DNA from: CAZHWT01 sp964536215
GTDB taxonomy: Bacteria > Patescibacteriota > CAZHWT01
Direction of reading: 5' to 3'
Length of the DNA stretch: 64,000 nucleotides
Assembly: GCA_964536215.1 (NCBI GenBank)
Contig: CAZHWT010000003.1
Span: 14,399 to 78,398 of the forward strand
The notes below the pieces were generated by a model, which saw only the letters and a list, made by a program, of their open reading frames with translations, was not told the DNA's origin and ran no database searches. This document shows, in pieces, positions 1-9,203 of the stretch (the first letter of the stretch is position 1; the number at the start of each line of letters is the position of its first letter). The position numbers and the translations under genes are program-made.

Positions 1-755
1 AGCAGGTCGAAGCCTTACTGGAGCAGGTTGTGCAATACCAACCTCCGGGATGCCTGACGACGCTGGGCTGGTCGACGACTCATGGTCGGTCGTCCGATAA
101 TAGCTTGGATAGACGATATGGCCTGCTTCGCTATTTTTACCAGGGTAAGGAGATGATGGTGCGGTGCGCCGGAGTAGAGTACCTGGCCCATTTGTTCGTG
201 CGGCCGCACAATTATTCCGCCACCCTGATTAAGCAGATAGACGACACCTATCGGGTAGCCGGAGATTGCCTGTCGGGAGTTCAATTGAATTTTCCCAAAG
301 GCAACCTTGATCTACTGCCAGAGGACGTGGTGGAGATTAGCCAGCGTCACCCAGGCAAACACCTTGTCTTGCCGCTAGGTCGGAGCATCATGCGACGGCT
401 ACTAGCTAACGATTCGGATACCACTGAGGCGCTCTTGGGTTTGACCCAGCCGGGGGTAGGGGTTGACACGCTGCTGCTTGATAATGGCCGAGGGATTGGC
501 GATGGCCTATCAATTGAGGAGCTGACTAGTTGCCTGAGATTGCTGCAAAGCTGGCATGTTCAGGTCAGAGTAGCTGGCCGAATTTCGCCAACCAATCTCA
601 GCGTACCGCGGGCGATTATGCAGCGTGCGCCAGCATTACCGTTTAGCTGGGAGGCCGAATCTGCTTTGCGGGACCAGCATGACAATCTGGATCTAGCCAA
701 AGCTTGCCATTACCTGCGGCAGTCTTATGGTCTAATGCGAGAGCGACCAATCTAA
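1..755 (+). CDS. Partial protein, possibly a TrpF-like TIM-barrel enzyme
   Basis: The reading frame is already open at base 3 with no stop upstream, so the true start lies outside the window; the GTG at 30 is only an internal candidate. The visible part is about 250 residues. Its second half has a segment VDTLLLDNGRG...IEELTSCLRLLQ...VRVAGRISPTN. That resembles the late strands of phosphoribosylanthranilate isomerase-type barrels, where a 'D.LLLD' strand is followed by a 'laGGl.p.N' phosphate-binding strand. The match is by eye and the usual GG is changed to GR, so an enzymatic role is uncertain. A clear intrinsic terminator follows the stop. No signal peptide or membrane segment is seen in the visible part. 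Confidence 0.5.
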   Translation, partial: QVEALLEQVVQYQPPGCLTTLGWSTTHGRSSDNSLDRRYGLLRYFYQGKEMMVRCAGVEYLAHLFVRPHNYSATLIKQIDDTYRVAGDCLSGVQLNFPKGNLDLLPEDVVEISQRHPGKHLVLPLGRSIMRRLLANDSDTTEALLGLTQPGVGVDTLLLDNGRGIGDGLSIEELTSCLRLLQSWHVQVRVAGRISPTNLSVPRAIMQRAPALPFSWEAESALRDQHDNLDLAKACHYLRQSYGLMRERPI

Positions 756-760
756 CTCTC

Positions 761-792
761 TTGGCGGCTGGGTTTTCCTAGCCGCCAATTTA
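761..792 (+). terminator. Intrinsic terminator after the partial gene
   Basis: A perfect 9-bp stem, TTGGCGGCT (761-769) pairing with AGCCGCCAA (780-788), has a 10-nt loop and is followed by a T/A-rich tail. It lies just downstream of the stop at 755. Confidence 0.8.
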
Positions 793-862
793 TATATGAA
801 GACTGCATAGTCGGACGCATATAGCACTCGGACATGGGGATGCTGAGTTGGCTTATTTCTCT

Positions 863-890
863 TGTTTACAGGCAAGCACACTGATATGAT
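863..890 (+). promoter_or_regulatory. Candidate promoter for the tail-fibre-like gene
   Basis: TTGTTT (863-868) and TATGAT (885-890) are separated by 16 bp. They lie 23 nt upstream of an ATG that has an AAGGAG ribosome-binding site at 902-907. Confidence 0.4.
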
Positions 891-913
891 TAGGTTATAA
901 CCAAGGAGCTACT

Positions 914-1561
914 ATGATCCGGCTACCAATACCGAATAGCGATGAGGGGGAGTGGGGGACTATTTTAAATGCTTATTTGAGCGTGGCTCATACTGAAACG
1001 GGCGAGCTGAAGTCGGCTGGGTTAATTGATGGGGCTCAACAAAAGTCAGAAAAAGGGCAGGCCAATGGCTATGCTTCTCTTAATGCCGACGGTCTAGTAC
1101 CGGTGTCGCAATTACCAACACCGGCGGTAGCCAGTGGGATTGGAGATTATTTTGGCGTTATTTTTAATGATGAGGTGCCGCCCGACACTGGGACCATGCT
1201 CAGCTGGGACAGCGAGACGGTTCACCGGGGAACTAGTGTTTCCTGGACTAGCGGCCCGCCGGTTGTGGCCGAAGTAGATGGTGTCTACGCCATTAGCTTA
1301 ACGGTCAACTGGCAAGATCAGGTGTTGGGCGAAGACAATAATGGGTTTCGCTCCGCCTACATTGTGGCCGGGTGCGGTTTTACCACTAACGACCAACGAT
1401 TTGTGGTGGCGCAAGATCCCGCAGGCGATACGATTCAATCTCTCCATTTTACTGTTTTCTTGCAGGCTGGTACCGGGATCGGGGCCACTCTGAGCTACAA
1501 CAATACGACGGATACCACATTGACGGTAGCCGCTAAAATGCTGGTAACCAGAGTAGCATAA
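914..1561 (+). CDS. Tail-fibre/C1q-like beta-sandwich protein
   Basis: This 215-residue protein starts MIRLPIPNSDEGEWG. It contains the linker GYASLNADGLVPVSQLP, a phrase typical of phage tail-fibre or collar proteins and of bacterial structural proteins derived from them. The second half (about 75-215) is rich in beta-strand patterns and ends in a segment typical of C1q/TNF-like trimerising domains (TGIGATLSYNNTTDTTLTVAAKML). No signal peptide or other phage gene is visible nearby, so it is probably a domesticated surface or structural protein rather than prophage. The start is supported by AAGGAG 6 nt upstream. A 40-bp perfect palindrome lies downstream. Its cellular role is unknown. Confidence 0.75.
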   Translation: MIRLPIPNSDEGEWGTILNAYLSVAHTETGELKSAGLIDGAQQKSEKGQANGYASLNADGLVPVSQLPTPAVASGIGDYFGVIFNDEVPPDTGTMLSWDSETVHRGTSVSWTSGPPVVAEVDGVYAISLTVNWQDQVLGEDNNGFRSAYIVAGCGFTTNDQRFVVAQDPAGDTIQSLHFTVFLQAGTGIGATLSYNNTTDTTLTVAAKMLVTRVA

Positions 1562-1740
1562 GCGGGTAGCGGATTGCGGGTAGGCGATTTTAGCGCGGGG
1601 GTATCGCATAAATGAATGCCATTTTAAGCCTACCGTTTTCCCAGCATAGTTTTACTATTAGACATTAATTGAAGACAGAAGATACTCGCCTGACCAGAAA
1701 TGACAGCATAGGGAGCATTTTGTAATTGAGACCGGTTCGT

Positions 1741-1780
1741 ACTTATACGTGTACGTACATATGTACGTACACGTATAAGT
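1741..1780. repeat. Perfect 40-bp palindrome (GTACGTAC family)
   Basis: Bases 1741-1760 are the exact reverse complement of 1761-1780. The palindrome sits between two convergent genes (stops at 1561 and 1802). It belongs with the related elements at 36497 and 51854, which share the GTACGTACAC / GTGTACGTAC core. On the + strand it is followed by TTATTTTA, so it may act as a terminator. Confidence 0.9.
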
Positions 1781-1801
1781 ACTTATTTTATCGTCTTATT
1801 C

Positions 1802-4279
1802 TTACGGCACAATGGTGTAAGTGACGGTAGATTGGTTGTTGTTGTAATCTTTTTCGGCGGCTTGGTGGTCGGCGTTGACGAAGACTCGAGCTGTGTAAGT
1901 GCCCGGTTTGTCCATGGCCCAGCTCTTAACACCTGGGAAGGCCCAACTATTTAAGCCAAAGCGCGAGGTTTCATAGGTGGCCAGATAGTTCTTAACCAAC
2001 ACCCCATTGCGCATCCAGATACCAGCATTAGATTTGGTATTAGGTTTGACCTCAGTTGGACTGTCGGTGAATAGTTGGCTAAAAGTATACCCTCCCTTAG
2101 TTGCGGCATCCTGCGCCCCTTGATTCTTTAAGCTGACACGAACATAGATGGCTTCACCGACTTTAAACTGAGTTTTGGGGTTACCAGAAGCGTCGGTGAG
2201 CGAAAATTGAGATACGATCAGGTCGGCAGTGGTCGATGGGGCAGGCTCGCTAGGACTAGGGCTGGGCGATGGGGAAGGCGATGGGCTAGGGCTAGGCGAT
2301 GGTGATGGCGAAGGGCTGGGCGATGGTAATGGACTGGGTGACGGCGATGGACTAGGTGACGGGCTCGGACTGGGAGATGGGCTCGGTGAAGGTGATGGGG
2401 ATGGTGAAGGTGAAGGCGATGGACTTGGGCTAGGCGATGGTGAGGGGCTAGAAGTCGGTTGATTGGTTGGCGATGGGGTTGGAGTCATGGTGTCTCCTGG
2501 GATTGGCTCTACAATGGCACTTCCTTTCAGTTGAATAGCAACAACCGCCTCTGAGCCATTCTGACTAACTAGTTTGATTGTTGATTGAGTTTGAGGATCA
2601 GTATAAGTTTGACCAACCTGGAGGGCAGCCGTAGCGGCATCGGTTTCGTTGTGGGTGGCAATTAGTCTAGTGCAAAGATATGAGCTACCGCAATCGTAGT
2701 TAGTCCGGAGCAAAATTCCAGAGAAGACGGTGGTGTTACTATGAGGCAGACCGTCTTTCCAGTTGGCATTAACGCGTGAATTTAAGCCAACGTCGGCAGC
2801 TATGGGTTGACGGTATTCTATGTATAATGGCTGCTTGCCTATACCGCGATTAATTTTGAGAGCCTTGATGTAATTTGAGGAATACTCGATCGGGCGTAGA
2901 GTAAAGTCGCCACTATATGGAATCGTCTTAATGCTAGCGGTGGGCAGCCAACCAATCTGCTCCAGCGTTTTGGCTGCCATAAAGCCAGCGTTTATGGATA
3001 GCCCCATAACACTATAGGGATCGCCGTATTGATCGGTGCCGAAACCAGCATGCTTGGCGCTAAAGTTATGGCCTAATTCGTGAATAGCTGTCTCGGGTCG
3101 GTTGTTCATATTATTAACCGACAGCAAGGAAATGTGCCCGGGAGTGAGTGAATATCCGCCCCAAGCAAACGCCGAGCCGCATTGGCCTTTAAAATCACCA
3201 ATAACTGCAATATGATCAAAGCTACTATCTGTTAATCCAGCCGCTGCTTTGGCACGGTTGGCAATATCCTCAAAGATGCCAGAGTCGGTAATTGAGCAGT
3301 CAATGGAGATTGCATAGGGACCATAGACAGTGGTTTGTAGCTGCAACTTACCATATGATACTTGCGTATAATAATCTTTGACGGCTGTGTCATAATACGA
3401 TTGCATTTGCGATTTACTGACGGCAGAACTAGCCAGAACAACAGCTATTTTAAGGGTTCCCGTATTTATGGCCCCTTTATAATTAGCGGCCTGAACTTGA
3501 GGGATTAGGCTAAATGACGACGCTACGCTTTGACTAACACTCTGCGGCTGGTTGCCATCTACTAGAATTCGATCGTCAATACTAACGCCTTGAAGGCGGA
3601 CGCGACTGCCTAGCAAATCTTGCACTTTGCCTCTAATACTATCCATGTTGCCTACATAGACGGTGTAGGTTTTATCATTAGCCATTAACCATAACCTACT
3701 AGAACTTCCCTCCTGATCAGGAAAGTCGGCGCTAGCTTCGGTTAGCCAGCCCTCAACAGTAATCTCTTCCTCTAAGCAGTGGTTCGAGATCTGCTCAATG
3801 ACAGCACGGTCAGTCTTTGGCAACAGCGAGGCCAGAGCCTGGGTAGGATCTTTCTCCATAACAGCAATAAGATTGGCTTTTCGAGCAGCCACCTCTTCTA
3901 CGACTTGAGACCTTAACTTGTCGCGCTGCTGCCTAGGCGTAAATATCCCAAGATGCTGATACTTGTCGGTTGAATCAATAATGCTTTGGGTGCTGGACTG
4001 GAGGACGGAAGCCGCTTCATAGACTGCCGATGTGTCATCCGGACGGGCTTGAATCGCCTTGGGAGAGACTAGGCAGCTATTGTCGCCGGCTAATAAGACA
4101 TTACCGCCAGCTAGCGCCAACGGTCGCTGATACACCTGCCCCAGAAAGCTGTCTCTAAAAGTCAGGAACGAGGCCGCAGCAAAAAAGATACTTAAGCCAA
4201 TAGCCGAGACATAAATGAGTCTCTTATTGCGACTGTCTTGATTTTTGAGCGAGGTCGTTATTACTTGTAAAGACAGCAT
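1802..4279 (-). CDS. Membrane-anchored gametolysin-like metallopeptidase with CARDB-like domain
   Basis: This is an 825-residue surface protease. Residues 21-40 form a single membrane anchor. The catalytic zinc site is [11 protein letters not shown] (His400, Glu401, His404, His410), followed by a Met-turn YSVMG near 422, the metzincin/gametolysin (M11-like) pattern. A Ser-Pro repeat linker (about residues 611-685) leads to a C-terminal CARDB-like beta-sandwich (about 690-825). AGGAGC precedes the ATG. It lies 24 bp downstream of the paralogous gene 4304-6808 and is very likely co-transcribed with it. The two share the N-terminal stretch ([17 protein letters not shown]) and the C-terminal domain, but the linkers differ completely. 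Substrates are unknown; an extracellular location is inferred from the anchor and domain order. Confidence 0.88.
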   Translation of the reverse strand: MLSLQVITTSLKNQDSRNKRLIYVSAIGLSIFFAAASFLTFRDSFLGQVYQRPLALAGGNVLLAGDNSCLVSPKAIQARPDDTSAVYEAASVLQSSTQSIIDSTDKYQHLGIFTPRQQRDKLRSQVVEEVAARKANLIAVMEKDPTQALASLLPKTDRAVIEQISNHCLEEEITVEGWLTEASADFPDQEGSSSRLWLMANDKTYTVYVGNMDSIRGKVQDLLGSRVRLQGVSIDDRILVDGNQPQSVSQSVASSFSLIPQVQAANYKGAINTGTLKIAVVLASSAVSKSQMQSYYDTAVKDYYTQVSYGKLQLQTTVYGPYAISIDCSITDSGIFEDIANRAKAAAGLTDSSFDHIAVIGDFKGQCGSAFAWGGYSLTPGHISLLSVNNMNNRPETAIHELGHNFSAKHAGFGTDQYGDPYSVMGLSINAGFMAAKTLEQIGWLPTASIKTIPYSGDFTLRPIEYSSNYIKALKINRGIGKQPLYIEYRQPIAADVGLNSRVNANWKDGLPHSNTTVFSGILLRTNYDCGSSYLCTRLIATHNETDAATAALQVGQTYTDPQTQSTIKLVSQNGSEAVVAIQLKGSAIVEPIPGDTMTPTPSPTNQPTSSPSPSPSPSPSPSPSPSPSPSPSPSPSPSPSPSPSPSPSPLPSPSPSPSPSPSPSPSPSPSPSPSPSEPAPSTTADLIVSQFSLTDASGNPKTQFKVGEAIYVRVSLKNQGAQDAATKGGYTFSQLFTDSPTEVKPNTKSNAGIWMRNGVLVKNYLATYETSRFGLNSWAFPGVKSWAMDKPGTYTARVFVNADHQAAEKDYNNNQSTVTYTIVP
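2229..2462 (-). repeat. Hexamer repeat tract encoding a Ser-Pro linker
   Basis: A degenerate tandem repeat of roughly GGXGATGG/GGXCTGGG units encodes (Ser-Pro)n within the metallopeptidase. It separates the catalytic and CARDB-like parts. Unit purity is imperfect, but length variation between strains is plausible. Confidence 0.85.
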
Positions 4280-4303
4280 GCTCCTATCTTATCCGTATAC
4301 TAA

Positions 4304-6808
4304 TTACTTAACAATGGTATAGGTTACGGTAGCCTGGTTATTGTCGTAGTTTGTTTCTGTTGCGCCTCGGTCAAAGTTTAAGACGAACCGGGCAGTGTAC
4401 TTGCCAGGAGTCCCTTTTGTCCAAGACTTAACACCTGGGAAGGCCCAGTTATTGGTAGTGAAGGTATTAGACAGGTAGTAGTTGGCATAGCTGGGGCCAA
4501 AGATACCGTTCCTCATCCACATGTTGATGTCGGACTTTGTGCCAGGAGCCACTGGGCTTGGTCGATTTGAGAATACTTGACTAAAGGTAAACTTGCTCTC
4601 TGAGCTGCTTCCCCACATGTTTTGATTTCTCAAAACTAGGCGAACAAATATTTCCTCACCGGCCTTAAACTGCGTCTTAACTTGCCCCCTACGGTCAATC
4701 AGCTTAAAGTCTTGAACAATCAAATCAGCGGTCTCAGGGATACCAATTCTATCCTTAAATGGGATGGTTGGATTGGGCGTAGGAGTATGCGTAGGCTTAG
4801 CGGTAGGCTTGGGCGTCGTTGTTACCCTAGGACTATTGGTCGGTGATGGACTGGGAGACATATAGGTTGGACGAGGCGTCACGGTAATCACATCGCCTGG
4901 GATTGGCGTAGAGCCTGAACGTGGTGGCGCTTGAGTAACGTCGGGTTTTGGCGTGGAGACTCGGCGACTAGGACCGGGTGAGTCCGGCGTGTCAGTGGTG
5001 GTTGGCGACGTCCTAGGGGATTGGTTAGTAGGCGTGGGCGAAGTGCCTCGGCAGACTACCCGGGAGTTCGGATTGCAATTGTCATTATTGTCGCCTGGAG
5101 GATTGCCATTAGGGAAGGTGACGGCTACGGTCAGCGCGTTGGCAGTACGATCGGTTACTTTAATAACAGTACCTGAAACTGGATCGGTGTACGAGCGACC
5201 AACTTCCAGAGCGACGGTAGCGACATTTCCTCTAGCGCTAGCATCAACTAAATTGGTAAACGGAGCGGTAGAAATTTTTGAGCTGAAGGTATTATGAAGC
5301 AAGGCGCCATTAAAGACATTGGTGCCACTCACCTTCCAAAGATTCTGGTCCGTGCCAATGGGCTGGCGGTATTCGACATAGAGTGGGGAAGTTCCCGCGC
5401 GATTTATTTTGAGAGCCTTTAGGTCATTAGCATTGCTGCCAAGCGGATGTAAAACGTACGTGTCTGATTCGGTAACGGTGGTAATACGTGGCGAGGTTAG
5501 CCAGCCGATAGTATCTAGTTGAGCCGAGTTCATTAAGCCATAGTTAAGCCCCTTGCCCATAACGCTATAGACGTCACCGTATTCTTCATTGCGGAACCAA
5601 GCATGGTGGGCATACATGTTGTGGCCAAGCTCATGAATAGGCGTGCCGTTTAAGATAGATACAGCTTTAACCAGAGAAACTTTGCCGGGAATCTTAGCAA
5701 AGCCGTAAAAATCGCACATTTCATAATCATCCACCACGACGATATGGTCATACGAACTTTCGGATATGCCGGCGGCAGCTACGGCTCGGTCTTCCATGGC
5801 ATAGGCATCGCAAGTGGAATTGAAGGAGTAGGGGCCGTATACCTTAGTGGTTAGACTAACTTTGCCGTAGGAGACCTGTTTAAAGTAGTCATTAACGGTC
5901 GAGTCGAAGAACTGTTTGACTTTGGCCGGGTTAGACGCGCCGCTCTTATTGGTCCCCAATACAACCGCTACTCGACGATTGCCGCTTGGAACAGCATGGC
6001 TCGCAGCATAGGCTTCTTGGACAAATGATAGTGAGGTATTCGAACCCACCGCTAGACTATCACCCCTGCTCCCATCAACCAGAATATCGTTTTCAATTTT
6101 GTACCCTTTTAGCTTAACCTTGTTATTAATCAGCAGGTCGACTTTGTTAGCAATTTGACTGTCAATATTGGCAAAGTGAACTGAGTAGTGTTTACCTGAA
6201 TCAGTCAGAATGCTCATTTGGTCGTAGCTGGGCTCGTTTATCTCTTCAAAATCGGCATGAAGGTCTTCGAGGATTCCTTCAACAGTAAAGCTTTGGGCGA
6301 TACAGTCTTGGGAGATATCGGCAATAGTCGATTGATGCTGAGGTGGAACGATGGACTTGATGGCCAGGTCTGGGTCCTTGCGAATAGTGGCGACCAGATT
6401 AGCTTTGCGAGCAGCTGCCTGCTCCAGGATAAGTCCTTTGAGCTGCTGTCGTTGTTGCCGAGGCGTGAAAAAGGATAGTTTTTGGTAGTCTTTAGCGGAA
6501 GCAACTAAGCTTTGTGTACTACTTTCCAGGACCCCAGCGAGTTCGCTAGCCGAAGAAAGGTCTTGAGGGTGAGCGAGATTATCTTGATCGATTGATTGGC
6601 ATTGGCCATTGCTTGAAAGAACAGCTGACCCACCCGCTAGAGCTAGCGGACGCTGATAGACGTGGCCGAGAAAACTATCTCGAAAGGTTAGCAAAGAAGC
6701 GGCGGCAAAGAATATAATAAGACCGACAGCCGCAATTGCTACCCAGACTTTGGTTGATCGTTGCCAATTTGATAACGACTCTGGCAACGCTTGGTGTATG
6801 GAAACCAT
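4304..6808 (-). CDS. Membrane-anchored gametolysin-like metallopeptidase, paralogue
   Basis: This 834-residue paralogue lies upstream in the same operon as 1802-4279. It has an N-terminal anchor (about 22-42), a zinc site HELGHNMYAHH (His392, Glu393, His396, His402), and a Met-turn YSVMG near 414-418. A Pro/Thr-rich linker of lower repetitiveness (about 580-690) precedes the C-terminal CARDB-like domain. The conserved region FTPRQQR...AAARKANL (about 114-140) occurs in both copies and may be a propeptide. A GAGGAGG sits unusually far (about 14 nt) upstream of the ATG, so the start is a little uncertain. The tandem arrangement indicates gene duplication followed by linker divergence, perhaps placing two proteases at different distances from the cell surface. 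Confidence 0.87.
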   Translation of the reverse strand: MVSIHQALPESLSNWQRSTKVWVAIAAVGLIIFFAAASLLTFRDSFLGHVYQRPLALAGGSAVLSSNGQCQSIDQDNLAHPQDLSSASELAGVLESSTQSLVASAKDYQKLSFFTPRQQRQQLKGLILEQAAARKANLVATIRKDPDLAIKSIVPPQHQSTIADISQDCIAQSFTVEGILEDLHADFEEINEPSYDQMSILTDSGKHYSVHFANIDSQIANKVDLLINNKVKLKGYKIENDILVDGSRGDSLAVGSNTSLSFVQEAYAASHAVPSGNRRVAVVLGTNKSGASNPAKVKQFFDSTVNDYFKQVSYGKVSLTTKVYGPYSFNSTCDAYAMEDRAVAAAGISESSYDHIVVVDDYEMCDFYGFAKIPGKVSLVKAVSILNGTPIHELGHNMYAHHAWFRNEEYGDVYSVMGKGLNYGLMNSAQLDTIGWLTSPRITTVTESDTYVLHPLGSNANDLKALKINRAGTSPLYVEYRQPIGTDQNLWKVSGTNVFNGALLHNTFSSKISTAPFTNLVDASARGNVATVALEVGRSYTDPVSGTVIKVTDRTANALTVAVTFPNGNPPGDNNDNCNPNSRVVCRGTSPTPTNQSPRTSPTTTDTPDSPGPSRRVSTPKPDVTQAPPRSGSTPIPGDVITVTPRPTYMSPSPSPTNSPRVTTTPKPTAKPTHTPTPNPTIPFKDRIGIPETADLIVQDFKLIDRRGQVKTQFKAGEEIFVRLVLRNQNMWGSSSESKFTFSQVFSNRPSPVAPGTKSDINMWMRNGIFGPSYANYYLSNTFTTNNWAFPGVKSWTKGTPGKYTARFVLNFDRGATETNYDNNQATVTYTIVK

Positions 6809-6915
6809 AAGTAACGCGATCCTCCTCTGATTACTGCCTATCAGGCAAGCTTAGTCACATGAAGTGTACTACGGATTAACAATTGGGTGCAAGGTTGTTT
6901 AGGTCTTGCTAACTG

Positions 6916-6944
6916 TAGACTCGGCCAAGGACTCATCGTACAAT
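6916..6944 (+). promoter_or_regulatory. Promoter giving a leaderless transcript
   Basis: TAGACT (6916-6921), a 17-bp spacer and TACAAT (6939-6944) lie 7 nt before the ATG at 6952. The expected transcription start falls on or next to the A of the start codon. No Shine-Dalgarno sequence is present. Confidence 0.6.
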
Positions 6945-6951
6945 ACCTAGT

Positions 6952-8547
6952 ATGGTCAGATTTGCCCCACCTGCCATTTTGTTTGGATCGGCTAGCATCC
7001 TGGTTTTATTACTCCGGGTTCTTAATTTACCCTTTCCGCTCATTGCCCAGCTGTTGCTTTTATCTATCTTGATAATTGCTCTGTTTTTTAGCCACGTCTT
7101 CCTGTCTCGCCGTCTGCCATATTGGTCTTACATTAGAATGGGGCTCGTTTGGGTTATTGCTTTTTTAACCTTGTTCACGGTCATGTCGACCGGTGGATTG
7201 TATAGTCCCTTATTAATCCTGGTTCTTCTGTTCTTTATTGGGGCGAGCTTTTTGCTAAGCTTACCAGAGGCAATTTCGTTTTTAATTAGTGCCGTAGCTC
7301 TGCTTTTACTGGGGATAGCGGTTGACCCGGCAGTGAGGCAGTTGGTTAAAGATGATCCAGCGGTAGCCATTCTGTACTTGGCGTCATTTGCGGCCGTGGT
7401 GCCATTAGCGTATCTCATTAGTCGGCAATACCAGCAAAAGGAGGCGACCTCCAAAGAGTTTGGCCATCAGGTTAGTCTGGACCAGGCCATTTTGGAGCAA
7501 GTTCAAGACCTGCTCTTTATTACCGATACCTCTTTAACCGTTTTGTCAGTCAACAAAGCAGCTGAGACAATGCTCAAGAAAGCTGCGGCCGAGTTGGTTA
7601 AAAAACCATTGCTGGATATTTTACTTCTCAGGTCGGGTAATGGGTTATTGTCGACGGCCGGTCAGCTTACTATCCCGACCATACTACAGGAAAAAACTGG
7701 AGCAATATTGCCAGACTTACTTCTATTAACGGCCAACTCGGCTACACCATTACCCGTAACCCTGCAGGTATTGCCGATGACTAATTTGGCTGGCCAGGTT
7801 GAGTCATTAACCTTTATAGTCAGCCTACAAACTACCAACCAGCCAGACCATGACGACAGTTTGTCCGAAGCCTCGGAAATGGCACTGACTCGTTATCAAG
7901 CGCTAACCGAACAGCTTAAGCAGTCGCTGTCAGCGGCTGGTCTGGTTCAGCTAGAAGCTATTACTGAGCTAGCCTTTAGGATGAGCGAAGATGTTCGTCT
8001 ATCTTTAACCCTTAAGCACATTACCCTTGAACAAAACCGCCTGGCTGTCGACGTGGCCCAGCTATGTTCTGATGTGGTGGCACTGCAGCAACAGTTTGGT
8101 CGAGTATTAGGCGCAACCGTCCGCTGGGTGCCGCCAACCGATGGTATTGCAGCTACTAATGTGTCAGTGCCGGCCCAAATTCAGGTGCTCGCCAATAGCA
8201 CTTTATCAACTGGACCGCTTTATACGGCTACCGTGGACCCGCAGTGGCTAGGGGTGTTATTACAAAAGTTATTAACGCTGGCTATTGTGATTACCACCGG
8301 TCCAGGCCGACATGAAGTGGTCACCCAAGTCCGACGGACAGAAACAGGGTTAGATATTATTATTGAAGGAGCAACCACGTCAATAACGGAGACGGAACAA
8401 TTATTCCAGCGTAACCCTAATCAAGTTGGTTCCGGGCTGGAGGCTATCTTAGCCAGAGATCTAGCTGAGAAGCTAGCTATTCCCCTAACCATCTCGATTT
8501 CGGAGCAGCGATTGCTGTGCAGCCTGCATGTGGCTCAGCGGCGATAA
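6952..8547 (+). CDS. Membrane PAS protein, degenerate sensor histidine kinase
   Basis: This is a 531-residue protein. The first 160 residues hold about six hydrophobic segments. A PAS-like domain follows (about 175-290, ILEQVQDLLFITDTSLTVLSVNKAAETML). A C-terminal region (about 310-531) has the outline of a histidine kinase core, but I cannot find a HisKA H-E/D-x-x-T/N-P motif, an N-box Asn, or clean G1/G2 ATP-lid motifs. It is therefore probably a sensor that no longer phosphorylates, or a pseudo-kinase. No response regulator is adjacent. It is transcribed divergently from the metallopeptidase operon, so it may be linked to that operon's control, though this is inference from position only. 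Confidence 0.7.
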   Translation: MVRFAPPAILFGSASILVLLLRVLNLPFPLIAQLLLLSILIIALFFSHVFLSRRLPYWSYIRMGLVWVIAFLTLFTVMSTGGLYSPLLILVLLFFIGASFLLSLPEAISFLISAVALLLLGIAVDPAVRQLVKDDPAVAILYLASFAAVVPLAYLISRQYQQKEATSKEFGHQVSLDQAILEQVQDLLFITDTSLTVLSVNKAAETMLKKAAAELVKKPLLDILLLRSGNGLLSTAGQLTIPTILQEKTGAILPDLLLLTANSATPLPVTLQVLPMTNLAGQVESLTFIVSLQTTNQPDHDDSLSEASEMALTRYQALTEQLKQSLSAAGLVQLEAITELAFRMSEDVRLSLTLKHITLEQNRLAVDVAQLCSDVVALQQQFGRVLGATVRWVPPTDGIAATNVSVPAQIQVLANSTLSTGPLYTATVDPQWLGVLLQKLLTLAIVITTGPGRHEVVTQVRRTETGLDIIIEGATTSITETEQLFQRNPNQVGSGLEAILARDLAEKLAIPLTISISEQRLLCSLHVAQRR

Positions 8548-8625
8548 ATTTATCTCAAGAACCCTGCCTTTGTCGGTTGTGGTAAGATAGTAGCCATTGC
8601 CGTTTTAGTCAGGAGAGAAGAGGTT

Positions 8626-9057
8626 ATGAATGATCATTTGGGGGTCTGCATTATTGTCGTGCAGAGCCAGACTGGCAAAGTAGCCCTAGGACAACGCAAG
8701 GGTGGTTATGCTGCAGGCGCATATGGACTGCCTGGAGGTCGGGTGGAGTTCGGCGAGAATCTTGATCAAGCGGCTGACCGTGAACTATGGGAGGAGACTG
8801 GCCAGTCGGCTGGATGCTTGCAGAAGCTAGGAGCGGTCCGAGAATTTCGCAGTACGCAATACACTTTTACTCACTTTATCTATGTCAAGCGCGACTTTGC
8901 TGGGGAGCTGGTTAATGCCGAGCCAGATAAGTGCGAGGGGTGGGAATGGTATTCACTCCAAGAGTTGCCAGGTTCACTACTGCCGGCCCACCGGGCGGCA
9001 CTAACTATGTTGGTCAGCGGAGAACCGTTTGTCGATATAGACTCGTCTGAGCCATAA
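8626..9057 (+). CDS. Nudix hydrolase
   Basis: This is a 143-residue Nudix enzyme. The Nudix box is complete: GGRVEFGENLDQAA followed by RELWEETG (about residues 37-59), matching Gx5Ex7REUxEExGU. Such enzymes hydrolyse nucleoside diphosphates linked to another group; the substrate cannot be read from the sequence. The leader has AGGAGAGAAGAGG before the ATG. The upstream string CCGTTTTAGTCAG (8600-8612) reappears before the next Nudix gene. A strong terminator follows, so the gene is probably monocistronic. Confidence 0.9.
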   Translation: MNDHLGVCIIVVQSQTGKVALGQRKGGYAAGAYGLPGGRVEFGENLDQAADRELWEETGQSAGCLQKLGAVREFRSTQYTFTHFIYVKRDFAGELVNAEPDKCEGWEWYSLQELPGSLLPAHRAALTMLVSGEPFVDIDSSEP

Positions 9058-9065
9058 ACCTATCC

Positions 9066-9102
9066 GGCGCCACAGCTTAATGCTTGGCGCCATATTTTTT
9101 TT
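9066..9102 (+). terminator. Intrinsic terminator after the first Nudix gene
   Basis: The stem GGCGCCA (9066-9072) pairs with TGGCGCC (9085-9091) and is followed by a run of eight T (9095-9102). Confidence 0.9.
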
Positions 9103-9137
9103 GACCTACGTTGGCAGCTGTGACCCAACATCATTCC

Positions 9138-9166
9138 TTGACTGATATCTTTACTCATGCTATAAG
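9138..9166 (+). promoter_or_regulatory. Promoter of the second Nudix gene
   Basis: TTGACT (9138-9143), 17-bp spacer, TATAAG (9161-9166). This is one of the best sigma70-like matches in the window, 37 nt before the ATG. Confidence 0.6.
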
Positions 9167-9203
9167 CTTATCTGATCCGTTTTAGTCAGAGAAGACGCAG
9201 ACA

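Noticed and set aside
914..1561. Prophage remnant
   Set aside because: The protein resembles tail-fibre pieces, but no other phage gene, integrase or attachment site is nearby.
2229..2462. Plus-strand open frame rich in Gly-Asp/Gly-Leu
   Set aside because: It is the antisense reading of the Ser-Pro repeat tract of the metallopeptidase and has no start signal.
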